DNA of 13,148 nucleotides from Deltaproteobacteria bacterium. Lineage in GTDB: Bacteria; Desulfobacterota; Desulfobacteria; C00003060; C00003106. The notes beneath the pieces are model-generated. The model had not been told where the DNA came from and ran no database searches. It saw nothing but the letters and a program-made list of their open reading frames with translations. The position numbers and the translations under genes were made by a program. The DNA lies in assembly GCA_019314005.1 (NCBI GenBank), contig JAFDAE010000035.1, positions 1 to 13,148 on the forward strand. The letters run 5' to 3'. Of the stretch, positions 6,270 through 13,142 are shown one piece after another (positions within the stretch are counted from its first letter, which is position 1; each line of letters begins with the position of its first letter).

Positions 6270-7874
6270 ATGCCTGAGAAAACGTTAGGCCTTGATATTG
6301 GAACAGATACGATTAAGATTGTTCAAATCACCGGCGGAGCAAGAGACCCCCGCGTCACTGCTTTTACCACAATCGGTTTTCAAGGGCATGAAGAGCTTGA
6401 GAATTCCCTGAGAGAAATTTGCGAGAATGATCGCTTCAGAAGCGATACAACTGTTTCGTCTATTGACAGCGCCTCCTTCTTTTATCGAAATCTCAAGATG
6501 CCGTTCAGTGATCCTAAAAAGATTAGGAAGATTGTTCCCTTTGATCTTGAACCGTTTATCCCCCTTCCGATTGAACAACTGTTGGTTGATTATTTGACCG
6601 TTTTTCAGGGAGACAAAACAGATATTTTCGCGGCTGCGGTTGAACGGAGAAAAATACGTTCCCACCTGGAGGTACTTCAAACTTGCCATGTAGACCCTAA
6701 GATTGTCGATATTGAAGGCGTTCCTCTTGCTGTCTACGTCATTGAAAAAACAGATACGTCAGACGGCATTGTGCTCGACGTCGGCAACCTGCGTACCACG
6801 TTCGTCCTGTGGAAAGACAAAACAATTCACCTTGTGCGTTCCTTACCCTTTGGTGGGAATGACATTACCCAGGCGATTTCCGAGCAATTACATATAGACC
6901 TTGAGGAAGCAGAAAGAATAAAGTGTTCCTTGGGAGAGACGAAATTACAGGATGAGATCGTCAGCACGGGAGACGGCTCCAATGTATCAGAAGAGCTTGA
7001 TATCAAAGTAATGAAGGATGGAGTGGGCAAGGAGCTTATCAGACTTTGTGGTATGGTCGGAAATACTATTCGTGCCTTTTCCGCCCAGCAAGGTTATGAT
7101 TATCGGCCCGACAAGATCTATCTGAACGGCGGCGGTGTGTTAGTATCTGAAGCGAAAGAGATTATCTCACGCCATTTTGAAACTTTGGTAGAACACGTGG
7201 ACCTTAAAGCGGACGGGGCAGTTAGAATAGAAGGAGGGGATGGAAAAGAATGGCGGCCTGCGCTCATGAACAATGCCTTGGCATTGGCCCTGAGGGGAAA
7301 TAAGAAGGGGAGGGGCTTTAATTTTAGACAGGAAGAATTTGAAGTGCGAGGCAGTCTCATTCGGTATAAGAAAGAGATTGTAAGCGCGATCGCGGCCCTT
7401 GCTGTAATAATAGCCTGCATTGTGGCCAATGCGTGTACGGATTTTTACCTCCTTAAGAAAAGGCATGAACAGTTGAACAGCGCTGTTATTAAGGTCTTTA
7501 AGGATACTTTTCCGGATGTGAAACGTATTGTAAAGCCGGTTCAGCAACTAAAGGTTAGGATCTCTGAGGAGAAAACACGGAAAGGCCTTCTATCAGGTAG
7601 TGAGGGAGAGACGACTGTTGTGAATATCCTGCGGGATATCAGCGTACTTATTCCAGGTTCAATAGATTTTAAAATAGACACCATTGTGTTTGATCCTGAC
7701 ATGATACAGATTAATGGAGATACCGATAACTTTAATACAGTAGACAGCATAAAGAATGGATTACAAAAATCCTCATATTTTGGAAGTGTGGAGATCGGTT
7801 CCGCCAAACTCGATTCTTCAGGGACAAGGGTGGCGTTTAAGGTGATACTTTCAAGGCGGGGAAAAAAGATTTGA
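6270..7874 (+). CDS. gspL: Type II secretion inner-membrane platform protein GspL, PilM-PilN-like fusion
   Basis: The 534-residue protein anchors the secretion ATPase to the inner-membrane assembly platform of the T2SS. The N-terminal cytoplasmic part is an actin-like PilM/GspL domain: LGLDIGTDTIKIVQI (6-20, phosphate-1 type), GIVLDVGNLRTTFVLW (166-181, phosphate-2 type) and IYLNGGGVL (283-291, adenosine motif). A single membrane segment (about 371-390) follows, then a periplasmic PilN-like ferredoxin-fold region (about 396-534). Classical proteobacterial GspL has a shorter cytoplasmic part, so this is the PilM-rich form seen in deltaproteobacteria. ATG at 6270 gives the correct N-terminal beta-strand; AAGGA lies 12 nt upstream, a rather long spacing. 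gspM starts 9 nt after its stop. A type IV pilus PilM-PilN fusion is the alternative, disfavoured by gspN and gspC downstream. Confidence 0.87.
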   Translation: MPEKTLGLDIGTDTIKIVQITGGARDPRVTAFTTIGFQGHEELENSLREICENDRFRSDTTVSSIDSASFFYRNLKMPFSDPKKIRKIVPFDLEPFIPLPIEQLLVDYLTVFQGDKTDIFAAAVERRKIRSHLEVLQTCHVDPKIVDIEGVPLAVYVIEKTDTSDGIVLDVGNLRTTFVLWKDKTIHLVRSLPFGGNDITQAISEQLHIDLEEAERIKCSLGETKLQDEIVSTGDGSNVSEELDIKVMKDGVGKELIRLCGMVGNTIRAFSAQQGYDYRPDKIYLNGGGVLVSEAKEIISRHFETLVEHVDLKADGAVRIEGGDGKEWRPALMNNALALALRGNKKGRGFNFRQEEFEVRGSLIRYKKEIVSAIAALAVIIACIVANACTDFYLLKKRHEQLNSAVIKVFKDTFPDVKRIVKPVQQLKVRISEEKTRKGLLSGSEGETTVVNILRDISVLIPGSIDFKIDTIVFDPDMIQINGDTDNFNTVDSIKNGLQKSSYFGSVEIGSAKLDSSGTRVAFKVILSRRGKKI

Positions 7875-7883
7875 TATAAAATC

Positions 7884-8417
7884 ATGAAACTGGCAAAAAG
7901 AGAAAAATATATGGTGGCTGGGGCAGGGGTGGTCCTTGGGGCGTTCCTCCTGTTACAAGTGATCCTGTTCCCTTTTCTTGAAAAGAGATCTCAACTTGAG
8001 CGCGGTATCGCAGCCAAGCAGGAGGCGCTTCAGGAAATGATTCAACTGAAAAGGGAATATGAGCATTTGAAAGCAGGGGCAAAAGAGATACTCGGAGCCC
8101 TGGGGACAAGAGAGAAAAATTTTAGCCTCTTCGCTTATCTTGAAAAAATGGCAGCAGACACCGGCATCAAGGATCATATTAAATATATGAAACCTTCTTC
8201 CTCTGCGGCTGGGGGTGGTCCTTATGTGGAATCATCTGTTGAGATGAAGCTAATTGGGGTTTCCCTTGAGCAGCTAACGCACTATCTTTATCTTGTTGAA
8301 GACCCTGAAAAAAGCATCTGGATTAAGAGGGCTTCCATTAAAGCGCAGAAGAAGCCGCCGCGTTATTTGGATGTTGTGTTGCAGGTGTTGACAATTACTG
8401 AAGCGCATGGCGCATAG
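7884..8417 (+). CDS. gspM: Type II secretion protein GspM (PilO-like)
   Basis: This 177-residue bitopic protein partners GspL in the inner-membrane platform. It has the expected plan: a short basic cytoplasmic tail (MKLAKREKY), a membrane helix at about 10-30, a charged coiled-coil-like stretch at about 31-70, and a small alpha/beta periplasmic domain (about 78-175; FAYLEKMAADTGI and KLIGVSLEQLTHYLYLVED) like the PilO/GspM ferredoxin-like fold. Sequence conservation in this family is low, so the assignment rests on architecture and on its position between gspL and gspN. The start is 9 nt after the gspL stop with no obvious Shine-Dalgarno sequence, suggesting coupling. The next gene starts 11 nt downstream. 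Confidence 0.8.
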   Translation: MKLAKREKYMVAGAGVVLGAFLLLQVILFPFLEKRSQLERGIAAKQEALQEMIQLKREYEHLKAGAKEILGALGTREKNFSLFAYLEKMAADTGIKDHIKYMKPSSSAAGGGPYVESSVEMKLIGVSLEQLTHYLYLVEDPEKSIWIKRASIKAQKKPPRYLDVVLQVLTITEAHGA

Positions 8418-8428
8418 CGCAGAGTATT

Positions 8429-9325
8429 ATGAAATTAGGCACGAAGTCGACAAAATCTTGGGCAATCTATATCGGGTATTCGATTGTTTTAACCGTTGCT
8501 CTCTTATATTTTCTTTTTCCCGGCAATACAATACGGAATTATGTCGAGCAACGTGTTTCAGATAGCGGCAGCGGGGTCATCCTAACCATTGATAAGGTTA
8601 GACCGGCATTCCCGATCGGATTACAGTTTCTCGATGGTGAAATCTCTCTAAGAGGAAAATCAGATATTAGCCCCTTTGCAGTAGAACGAGTCAGGCTTTT
8701 CCCCCGGATTGGCGCTTGCCTGTCCGGCAAGGGCTCTTTTAAATTCGATGGGTCGGCTTATAAAGGAGAGATCGATGGGAGCATCCGGTTCCCCGGGTAC
8801 AGCATATCAGGACCTTTTGATCTGGACATTCACCTTGAAGATGTAATGCTCGAAGAGATAGCATCTCTGCGAGATATGGCCGGGCGTCACATATCTGGAA
8901 AGCTCGAGGGTGATATAACTTACGCTTATGGATCGGGTTCGTTTGCAGATGGACAAGGGAAGTGTTCCTTTACGGTGTTAAATGGCTCGATAGAATTTCC
9001 TCTTCCGTTTTTGGAGCCGGGAGGGATGCAATTTTTGTCTATGGAGACCGTTGCAAGGCTTGCTAATGGAAGGCTTGTTTTCGAGAGGTGTGAACTCGAG
9101 GGGGATGGGCTTCGCTGTGGTCTGACCGGAACTATTACCCTTTATAAAAATATAGAAGACAGTATCATAAATATCCGGGGAGATATCGAACCGCTGAAAG
9201 CTTCTTTTGACAACGGAAACCTAAGCGGCGCTATTTTAGCGCTTGTAGGCAAGCAGATTAAAAAAGAGAAAATTCCCTTTGCGATTAGAGGTACGATCAG
9301 GGCCCCGAAAGTTACGTTTATGTAA
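8429..9325 (+). CDS. gspN: Type II secretion protein GspN
   Basis: This is a 298-residue GspN-family protein, an accessory T2SS component whose exact task is unsettled. It has a signal-anchor-like helix at about 11-30 (WAIYIGYSIVLTVALLYFLF) and then a periplasmic domain rich in beta strands. The periplasmic part shows AsmA/DUF748-like repeats: FDGSAYKGEIDGSIRF, GKLEGDITYAYGSG, LEGDGLRCGLTGTITL and IRGTIRAPKVTF at the extreme C-terminus. Such architecture is typical of the long GspN of deltaproteobacteria. It follows gspM by 11 nt. Its TAA stop (9323-9325) shares its last A with the first base of repeat element copy 2, so the element abuts the gene exactly; the C-terminus still ends at the family's usual place and does not look truncated. 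Confidence 0.82.
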   Translation: MKLGTKSTKSWAIYIGYSIVLTVALLYFLFPGNTIRNYVEQRVSDSGSGVILTIDKVRPAFPIGLQFLDGEISLRGKSDISPFAVERVRLFPRIGACLSGKGSFKFDGSAYKGEIDGSIRFPGYSISGPFDLDIHLEDVMLEEIASLRDMAGRHISGKLEGDITYAYGSGSFADGQGKCSFTVLNGSIEFPLPFLEPGGMQFLSMETVARLANGRLVFERCELEGDGLRCGLTGTITLYKNIEDSIINIRGDIEPLKASFDNGNLSGAILALVGKQIKKEKIPFAIRGTIRAPKVTFM

Positions 9326-9475
9326 GTGTCTATCCAGAAATGGCACCTTTTGTCCCAATACGGCGTTCTCCGCAGGTTTCTATCCTCGATCCCGCCCAGG
9401 CGGGACTACGCCTGCGGTAAAAACCTTTGTGCGGCCTTGTCTTGGGACAAAATCTACCATTTCTGAATAGACACT
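9325..9475 (-). mobile_element. MITE-like inverted-repeat element, copy 2 (complete)
   Basis: The 151-bp element has imperfect terminal inverted repeats of 34 bp with 4 mismatches: 9325-9358 against the complement of 9442-9475, sharing AGTGTCTAT, CAGAAATGG and TTTTGTCCCAA. The core holds TCCCGCC-CA-GGCGGGA (9390-9405) inside a larger CCGCAGG/CCTGCGG pair. It is inverted relative to copy 1, so the two bracket gspLMN. No open frame, and no clear target duplication. It fills nearly all of the gap between gspN and gspC. Confidence 0.8.
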
Positions 9476-9491
9476 AATTAGGCTTTAAGAA

Positions 9492-10334
9492 ATGGCTATG
9501 TTAAAGTATTATAAACCTATTTTGTTCTTTTTGGTATCGACCGTTGTAATCTATTCGGGAGTCGACATCTTTTATAAGATTGTTGGCTCTAATCTTGATG
9601 ATATTCCCCTTACAGCGGTTACCAAAAAGAGTCCCGACAAGGATTTGTCACGTAAGCGCCCTTTTTCTGTGTACCGTGCGATTACCGAAAAAAATATCTT
9701 TTTTTCGGCCAAAGAAGCAGCCACTATATCAGAGAAGGATGAAACCGAAGGATTAAGACCAACATCTTTGAATGTCTCCCTGCTTGGAACTGTCAGTGGC
9801 GGTAGGGGCTGGGATTATGCAGTGATTGAGGATGGGACCAAGAAAAAACAAGGTCTTTACAAAGTAGGGGATACTGTTCAGGGGGCTGAACTTAAGAAAA
9901 TCCTGAGGCAAAAAGTCATTTTAAGGATAGGGAATAATGATGAGGTCCTGTCCATGGACGAAAAATCAAAATCAGGCGCCTCGCTGGGAAGGGTTTCGGA
10001 TCTTCCCAAGCGTAGCAAGAGAATATCGTTGACGCGTGCGGATGTTCAAAAGTCGTTGGAGAACGTTAATACACTCCTTTCACAAGCGAGGATACAGCCC
10101 CATTTCAAGGGGGGGAGACCGGATGGATTTAGGCTCAGCCAGATCAAGTCAAACAGTGTTTTTACAAAGATGGGGTTTAAGAATGGTGATATAGTGCATG
10201 GCATTAATAACAAACCCATAAGGACCACGAATGATATTGTTACATTTTACCAAAACCTAAGATCAGGCGAGGAGATCTCATTGGAGATTACCAGGCGAGG
10301 ACGAAAAGAGACGCTTGGATACACTTTTGAGTAG
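9492..10334 (+). CDS. gspC: Type II secretion protein GspC, HR plus PDZ domains
   Basis: GspC links the inner-membrane platform to the outer-membrane secretin and takes part in substrate recognition. The 280-residue product has a membrane helix at about 9-28, a homology region at about 60-155 (YRAITEKNIFF, LLGTVSGG, YAVIEDG, YKVGDTV), and a C-terminal PDZ domain at about 200-278 with FRLSQIKSNSVFTKMGFKNGDIVHGINN, the usual ligand-loop and beta strands. The HR domain contacts the N0 domain of GspD in characterised systems. ATG at 9492 was chosen; a second ATG two codons later (9498) is possible because the ribosome-binding site is weak (TTAGG about 10 nt upstream). Its immediate upstream DNA is repeat element copy 2. 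Confidence 0.92.
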   Translation: MAMLKYYKPILFFLVSTVVIYSGVDIFYKIVGSNLDDIPLTAVTKKSPDKDLSRKRPFSVYRAITEKNIFFSAKEAATISEKDETEGLRPTSLNVSLLGTVSGGRGWDYAVIEDGTKKKQGLYKVGDTVQGAELKKILRQKVILRIGNNDEVLSMDEKSKSGASLGRVSDLPKRSKRISLTRADVQKSLENVNTLLSQARIQPHFKGGRPDGFRLSQIKSNSVFTKMGFKNGDIVHGINNKPIRTTNDIVTFYQNLRSGEEISLEITRRGRKETLGYTFE

Positions 10335-10350
10335 AAGGGAACTGCTCAGG

Positions 10351-10380
10351 TTCACAGTTCACAGTTCACGGTTCACGGTT
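10351..10380 (+). repeat. Heptad repeat TTCACAG/TTCACGG
   Basis: Two TTCACAG then two TTCACGG units run at 10351-10378, plus TT, directly after gspC. The last 11 bp, GGTTCACGGTT, are the exact complement of AACCGTGAACC at 10475-10485, so the two arrays bracket the gene fossil between them as an inverted pair. Confidence 0.8.
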
Positions 10381-10388
10381 AAAGAACT

Positions 10389-10472
10389 ATGAGAATTAAA
10401 CATTTTGAAAATATTGAGGCCTGGTAGCCGGCACGTGAATTGGCTCGAAAAGTATACCGCCTGACAAAGCAG
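10389..10472 (+). pseudogene. Decayed fragment of a four-helix-bundle (23S rRNA IVS/Avd-type) protein gene
   Basis: Translation from ATG 10389 gives MRIKHFENIEAW, a TAG stop at 10425-10427, and then PARELARKVYRLTKQ in the same frame. This resembles the N-terminus of the S23/IVS four-helix-bundle family, which as I recall typically starts MKHFEDLEAWQKARELVKEIYKLTK. The TAG sits exactly where the family has Gln, consistent with a CAG-to-TAG change. Only 28 codons remain of a usual 110-130, after which the frame enters heptad repeat DNA. It cannot make a functional protein. Family members occur in rRNA intervening sequences, in diversity-generating retroelements and at many unrelated loci. Assignment is from recalled consensus. 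Confidence 0.65.
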
Positions 10473-10474
10473 CC

Positions 10475-10495
10475 AACCGTGAACCTTGAACCCAA
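10475..10495 (+). repeat. Heptad repeat AACCGTG/AACCTTG
   Basis: Three units, AACCGTG, AACCTTG and AACCCAA, form the right partner of the inverted heptad pair around the four-helix-bundle fossil. AACCTTG is the unit, in another phase, of the long CCTTGAA array at 12282-12360. The rest of the gap to 10519 shows no further signal. Confidence 0.7.
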
Positions 10496-10519
10496 AATCT
10501 GAGTAGTTACGTAGAACCT

Positions 10520-12115
10520 ATGTACACATCATACTTTGGCCTAAAAGAGAATCCTTTCAATTTGACCCCGGATCCCAGGTATCTTTATTTAAGCCACCAC
10601 CATAAAGAGGCATTTGATCATCTCCTGTATGGGATCAACGAAAGAAAGGGGTTTATAGTCATCACAGGCGGGATCGGTACCGGAAAGACCACACTGTTGA
10701 GGGCGCTTCTCGCGCAATTGAATTCGTCCACAAAGAGCGCTTTAATATTCAACCCTTCTATTTCAGATGAAGAATTGCTGGTGACGATCAACCAGGAGTT
10801 CGGCATTGATGCCGATGGAAAAGGCAAGTCCACAAAGGAACACCTCGATATCCTGAACCGTTTTTTGCTTGAAACATTCAGTCATGGCAAAAACGCCGTG
10901 CTATTGATAGATGAAGCACAAAACCTTTCCCATACTGTTTTAGAACAGATTCGAATGCTTTCCAACCTGGAAACGGAAAAAGAGAAGTTGCTGCAGATCG
11001 TACTTGTGGGGCAACCCGAATTGAAAGAATTGTTGTCTGCTCCTGCTTTGAAGCAACTTAAGGAACGGATTACCGTCTGGTACGATTTAATGCCGCTTGC
11101 TCGTGACGATGTGCGGACATACATAGAGCACAGACTCGTTATTGCGGGGGCAAAGCGCGATCTTAAGTTTGCCCGGGGCGCCTTTAAAGCAATCTACGCC
11201 TATTCAAAGGGAAATCCGCGGAGAATTAATGCGGTTTGCGATCGTGCTCTCCTTATTACCTATTCAAAAGATGAGTTCACGGTAACCAAAAATACGGTCA
11301 TAAAGGCCATCAATGATATTCAGGGGAATATTTTCGAACGTGGTTTTTCAAAAAGGCGGCCCCTGAGGTATATGCTGGTTATGGCGTCTTTGGCGCTGCT
11401 GGCTGTTTTAGTACTTGGGGGATGGTATTTTAAGAGAGATATCTTGTCACTTACCCTGACGACGGATACTGAAAACACTGTTGTGCCGCACAGCCCACCT
11501 GTATCATCGCCAACCCATTCCGTTGAGATTATAGAGGAGTCTGAGCCGGCATTGCCGGAACCATTATCCCCACTTCAAGAAGAGGGGTCGATTTTATTGG
11601 ATGAAGCAACAAGTCTTGCGGTACTTTTTAAGCTTTTTTATGAAGAAGAGGGACGGAAGGACAATATTGCCGATAACGCTCACCTGGTTATTTTTTCATT
11701 CAAGATAAAACCAGAGTGCTATATTATGTTTCGAAAACCATTTCGGATGTGTATAAACAACAATGTGGCTCCAGAAGAAACATATCTCTTGATAAAGGAA
11801 GTGATCGCCGATGGCGCGGTTGTTATCAATAGCGCCGGAAAGGAGAGTAATGTTTCTAAAGATTTCATTCTTGCGCATTGTGAGGGGACTGTCTCATGGT
11901 TTTTCCCCTATCATTGGAATCGGGTGACGAACGGCTCTGATGTTTTGAGGTTTCAGAAGATCCTTCAGACAAACGGATATCCGGTTGAGGCAACAGGTTT
12001 ATACGATAATCTAACGGTAGATATGGTACGAAGATTTCAGACCGATTTTGGTCTGCAGTCCGATGGGATTATCGGTTTTAGAACGAGAGGGTTGTTGTAT
12101 CAAGTGTCTCAGTAG
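10520..12115 (+). CDS. exeA: ExeA/GspA-type AAA+ ATPase with peptidoglycan-binding domain
   Basis: This 531-residue inner-membrane ATPase resembles ExeA/GspA, which with GspB helps the secretin assemble through the peptidoglycan in Aeromonas. The N-terminus MYTSYFGLKENPFNLTPDP is the family signature. The AAA domain has Walker A GGIGTGKT (50-57), Walker B VLLIDEAQ (127-134), LVGQPEL (162-168) and the sensor-2-like GNPRRIN (231-237). A membrane helix lies at about 284-303 and a Pro/Ser/Glu linker at about 320-356. The C-terminus (about 471-530) is a PG_binding_1 module with VLRFQKILQTNGY and TVDMVRRFQTDFGLQSDGIIG. Start ATG 10520 fits the signature, but no clear ribosome-binding site precedes it. 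A gap of 185 bp full of repeats separates it from gspC, so an extra promoter is possible though none is evident. Confidence 0.93.
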   Translation: MYTSYFGLKENPFNLTPDPRYLYLSHHHKEAFDHLLYGINERKGFIVITGGIGTGKTTLLRALLAQLNSSTKSALIFNPSISDEELLVTINQEFGIDADGKGKSTKEHLDILNRFLLETFSHGKNAVLLIDEAQNLSHTVLEQIRMLSNLETEKEKLLQIVLVGQPELKELLSAPALKQLKERITVWYDLMPLARDDVRTYIEHRLVIAGAKRDLKFARGAFKAIYAYSKGNPRRINAVCDRALLITYSKDEFTVTKNTVIKAINDIQGNIFERGFSKRRPLRYMLVMASLALLAVLVLGGWYFKRDILSLTLTTDTENTVVPHSPPVSSPTHSVEIIEESEPALPEPLSPLQEEGSILLDEATSLAVLFKLFYEEEGRKDNIADNAHLVIFSFKIKPECYIMFRKPFRMCINNNVAPEETYLLIKEVIADGAVVINSAGKESNVSKDFILAHCEGTVSWFFPYHWNRVTNGSDVLRFQKILQTNGYPVEATGLYDNLTVDMVRRFQTDFGLQSDGIIGFRTRGLLYQVSQ

Positions 12116-12119
12116 TTAG

Positions 12120-12210
12120 AGGGCAGGGGACAGAGAATAGAGGACAGAGGACAGAGAATAGAGGACAGAGGACAGAGAATAGAAGACAGAGGACAGAAGA
12201 CAGAGCATAG
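12120..12210 (+). repeat. Heptad array with a 21-bp higher-order unit (AGGACAG AGGACAG AGAATAG)
   Basis: Thirteen consecutive 7-mers begin 5 nt after the exeA stop. The first nine form three 21-bp triplets, each two AGGACAG-like units then AGAATAG; the last four are AAGACAG, AGGACAG, AAGACAG and AGCATAG. The sense strand is almost pure purine. Weaker heptad-like DNA (CAAAGCT, GAAAGTT) follows to about 12240. No gene is seen here. Confidence 0.9.
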
Positions 12211-12281
12211 AGATAAAAACTCAAAGCTGAAAGTTGTAAGGAAGAAAAAAGATTGATTAATTCGATTCAATGGTGTTTTCC

Positions 12282-12360
12282 CCTTGAACCTTGAACCTTG
12301 AACCTTGAACCTTGAACCTTGAACCTTGAACCTTGAACCTTGAACCTTGAACCTTGAACC
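12282..12360 (+). repeat. Perfect heptad array (CCTTGAA)11
   Basis: Eleven exact CCTTGAA units cover 12282-12358, followed by CC. The absence of any mismatch suggests recent expansion or homogenisation. It lies between exeA and the TPR gene and does not keep an open frame of interest. Confidence 0.97.
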
Positions 12361-12375
12361 ATAGGCTCATCATTT

Positions 12376-12396
12376 GCAACCCTTAACACGTAACCC
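12376..12396 (+). repeat. Heptads GCAACCC/TTAACAC/GTAACCC before the TPR gene
   Basis: Three units end 4 nt before the preferred start codon 12401. GTAACCC is the reverse complement of the GGGTTAC unit found after the same gene (13063-13083), so related heptads flank the gene in opposite orientation. Confidence 0.55.
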
Positions 12397-12400
12397 GACT

Positions 12401-13057
12401 ATGAGCTTCATACACAATGCCTTGAGAAAGGCTCAGAAAGAGAAAGATGGCGGTGGTGGCTATTACAACGGGGTGGCCTCCGCAAAAAAGGTAGAACGGC
12501 CATTCTATTCCTGGAAATGGATACTGATATCGTTACCTTTTTTGTCATTGCTTGCTATAATTGTTTTTTCATGGTTCAATCGGCAACATATTAAGAGCCC
12601 TACCATACAGGGCAAGATACTCCCGGATTCCGCGGCTATGGAAAGGCCTGTTGCAAAAAAGGTAGAAGCCGGCCGGGGTCTTTATGATGAGGCTTTGCGT
12701 TATCAGAAAAATGGCAAACTACAGGACGCCAAAAAGAAATACTTGCAGGCGTTAAAAGTGTCCCCGAATTTAGTTTTTGCCCTGAACAATCTCGGGGTGA
12801 TCTATATGAGCGAAAGAAATTACTTTGAGGCCCGGAGGTTATTTGAGAAAGCTATCAAACTAAAGCCTGACTATGTGGATCCCCACTATAATTTAGCCTG
12901 TCTTTGTGTACAGGGCAATAATCTGTCAGGGTGCGTCAGCCACCTGAAGACCGCAATCGGCCTTGATAAAAGAGTCAGGGAATGGGCACGGACGGATAAA
13001 GATTTGCTGGGGTTACGTGGTCGTCCGGAATATGAGAAAGTGATAAGTGGGAAGTGA
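12401..13057 (+). CDS. GspB-like N-terminus fused to a periplasmic TPR domain
   Basis: The 218-residue protein starts MSFIHNALRKAQKEK, very like the MSYILDALRKAEQER start of ExeB/GspB proteins, which pair with ExeA. After a membrane helix at about 38-58 (WKWILISLPFLSLLAIIVFSW) the usual GspB periplasmic domain is absent. Instead there are about three TPR units at 91-190, seen in EALRYQKNGKLQDAKKKYLQAL, ALNNLGVIYMSERNYFEARRLFEKAI and PHYNLACLCVQGNN, and a tail WARTDKDLLGLRGRPEYEKV common after TPRs. A likely role is the ExeA partner in the cell envelope, inferred from position and N-terminus. An upstream in-frame ATG (12374) would add MQPLTRNPT, which is encoded by heptad repeat DNA, so 12401 is preferred; neither start has a good ribosome-binding site. 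Confidence 0.85.
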   Translation: MSFIHNALRKAQKEKDGGGGYYNGVASAKKVERPFYSWKWILISLPFLSLLAIIVFSWFNRQHIKSPTIQGKILPDSAAMERPVAKKVEAGRGLYDEALRYQKNGKLQDAKKKYLQALKVSPNLVFALNNLGVIYMSERNYFEARRLFEKAIKLKPDYVDPHYNLACLCVQGNNLSGCVSHLKTAIGLDKRVREWARTDKDLLGLRGRPEYEKVISGK

Positions 13058-13104
13058 GTTGCGGGTTACGGGTTTCGGGTTACGAGTTACGGGTTTCGGG
13101 TTGT
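13056..13104 (+). repeat. Heptad array GGGTTAC/GGGTTTC
   Basis: Seven units run GAGTTGC, GGGTTAC, GGGTTTC, GGGTTAC, GAGTTAC, GGGTTTC, GGGTTGT. The first shares its GA with the TGA stop of the TPR gene, so the array begins exactly at the end of the coding sequence. Confidence 0.88.
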
Positions 13105-13107
13105 TTT

Positions 13108-13142
13108 CTGACACCTGACACCTGACACCCGACACCTGGCCC
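13108..13142 (+). repeat. Heptad array CTGACAC
   Basis: Units CTGACAC three times, then CCGACAC and the degenerate CTGGCCC. It follows the preceding array by 3 nt and reaches almost to the window edge, so it may continue. Confidence 0.88.

Noticed and set aside
7541..7885. 114-codon minus-strand open frame
   Set aside because: It is a shadow of the periplasmic part of gspL, with no own ribosome-binding site or family match.
6270..9325. Type IV pilus pilMNO locus
   Set aside because: PilM/PilN/PilO folds are shared with T2SS; the GspN-type protein, the GspC HR/PDZ protein and ExeA favour type II secretion. The missing downstream genes keep a little doubt.
12120..12360. CRISPR array
   Set aside because: Units are 7 bp and directly abutting with no unique spacers of 25-40 bp, and there are no cas genes.
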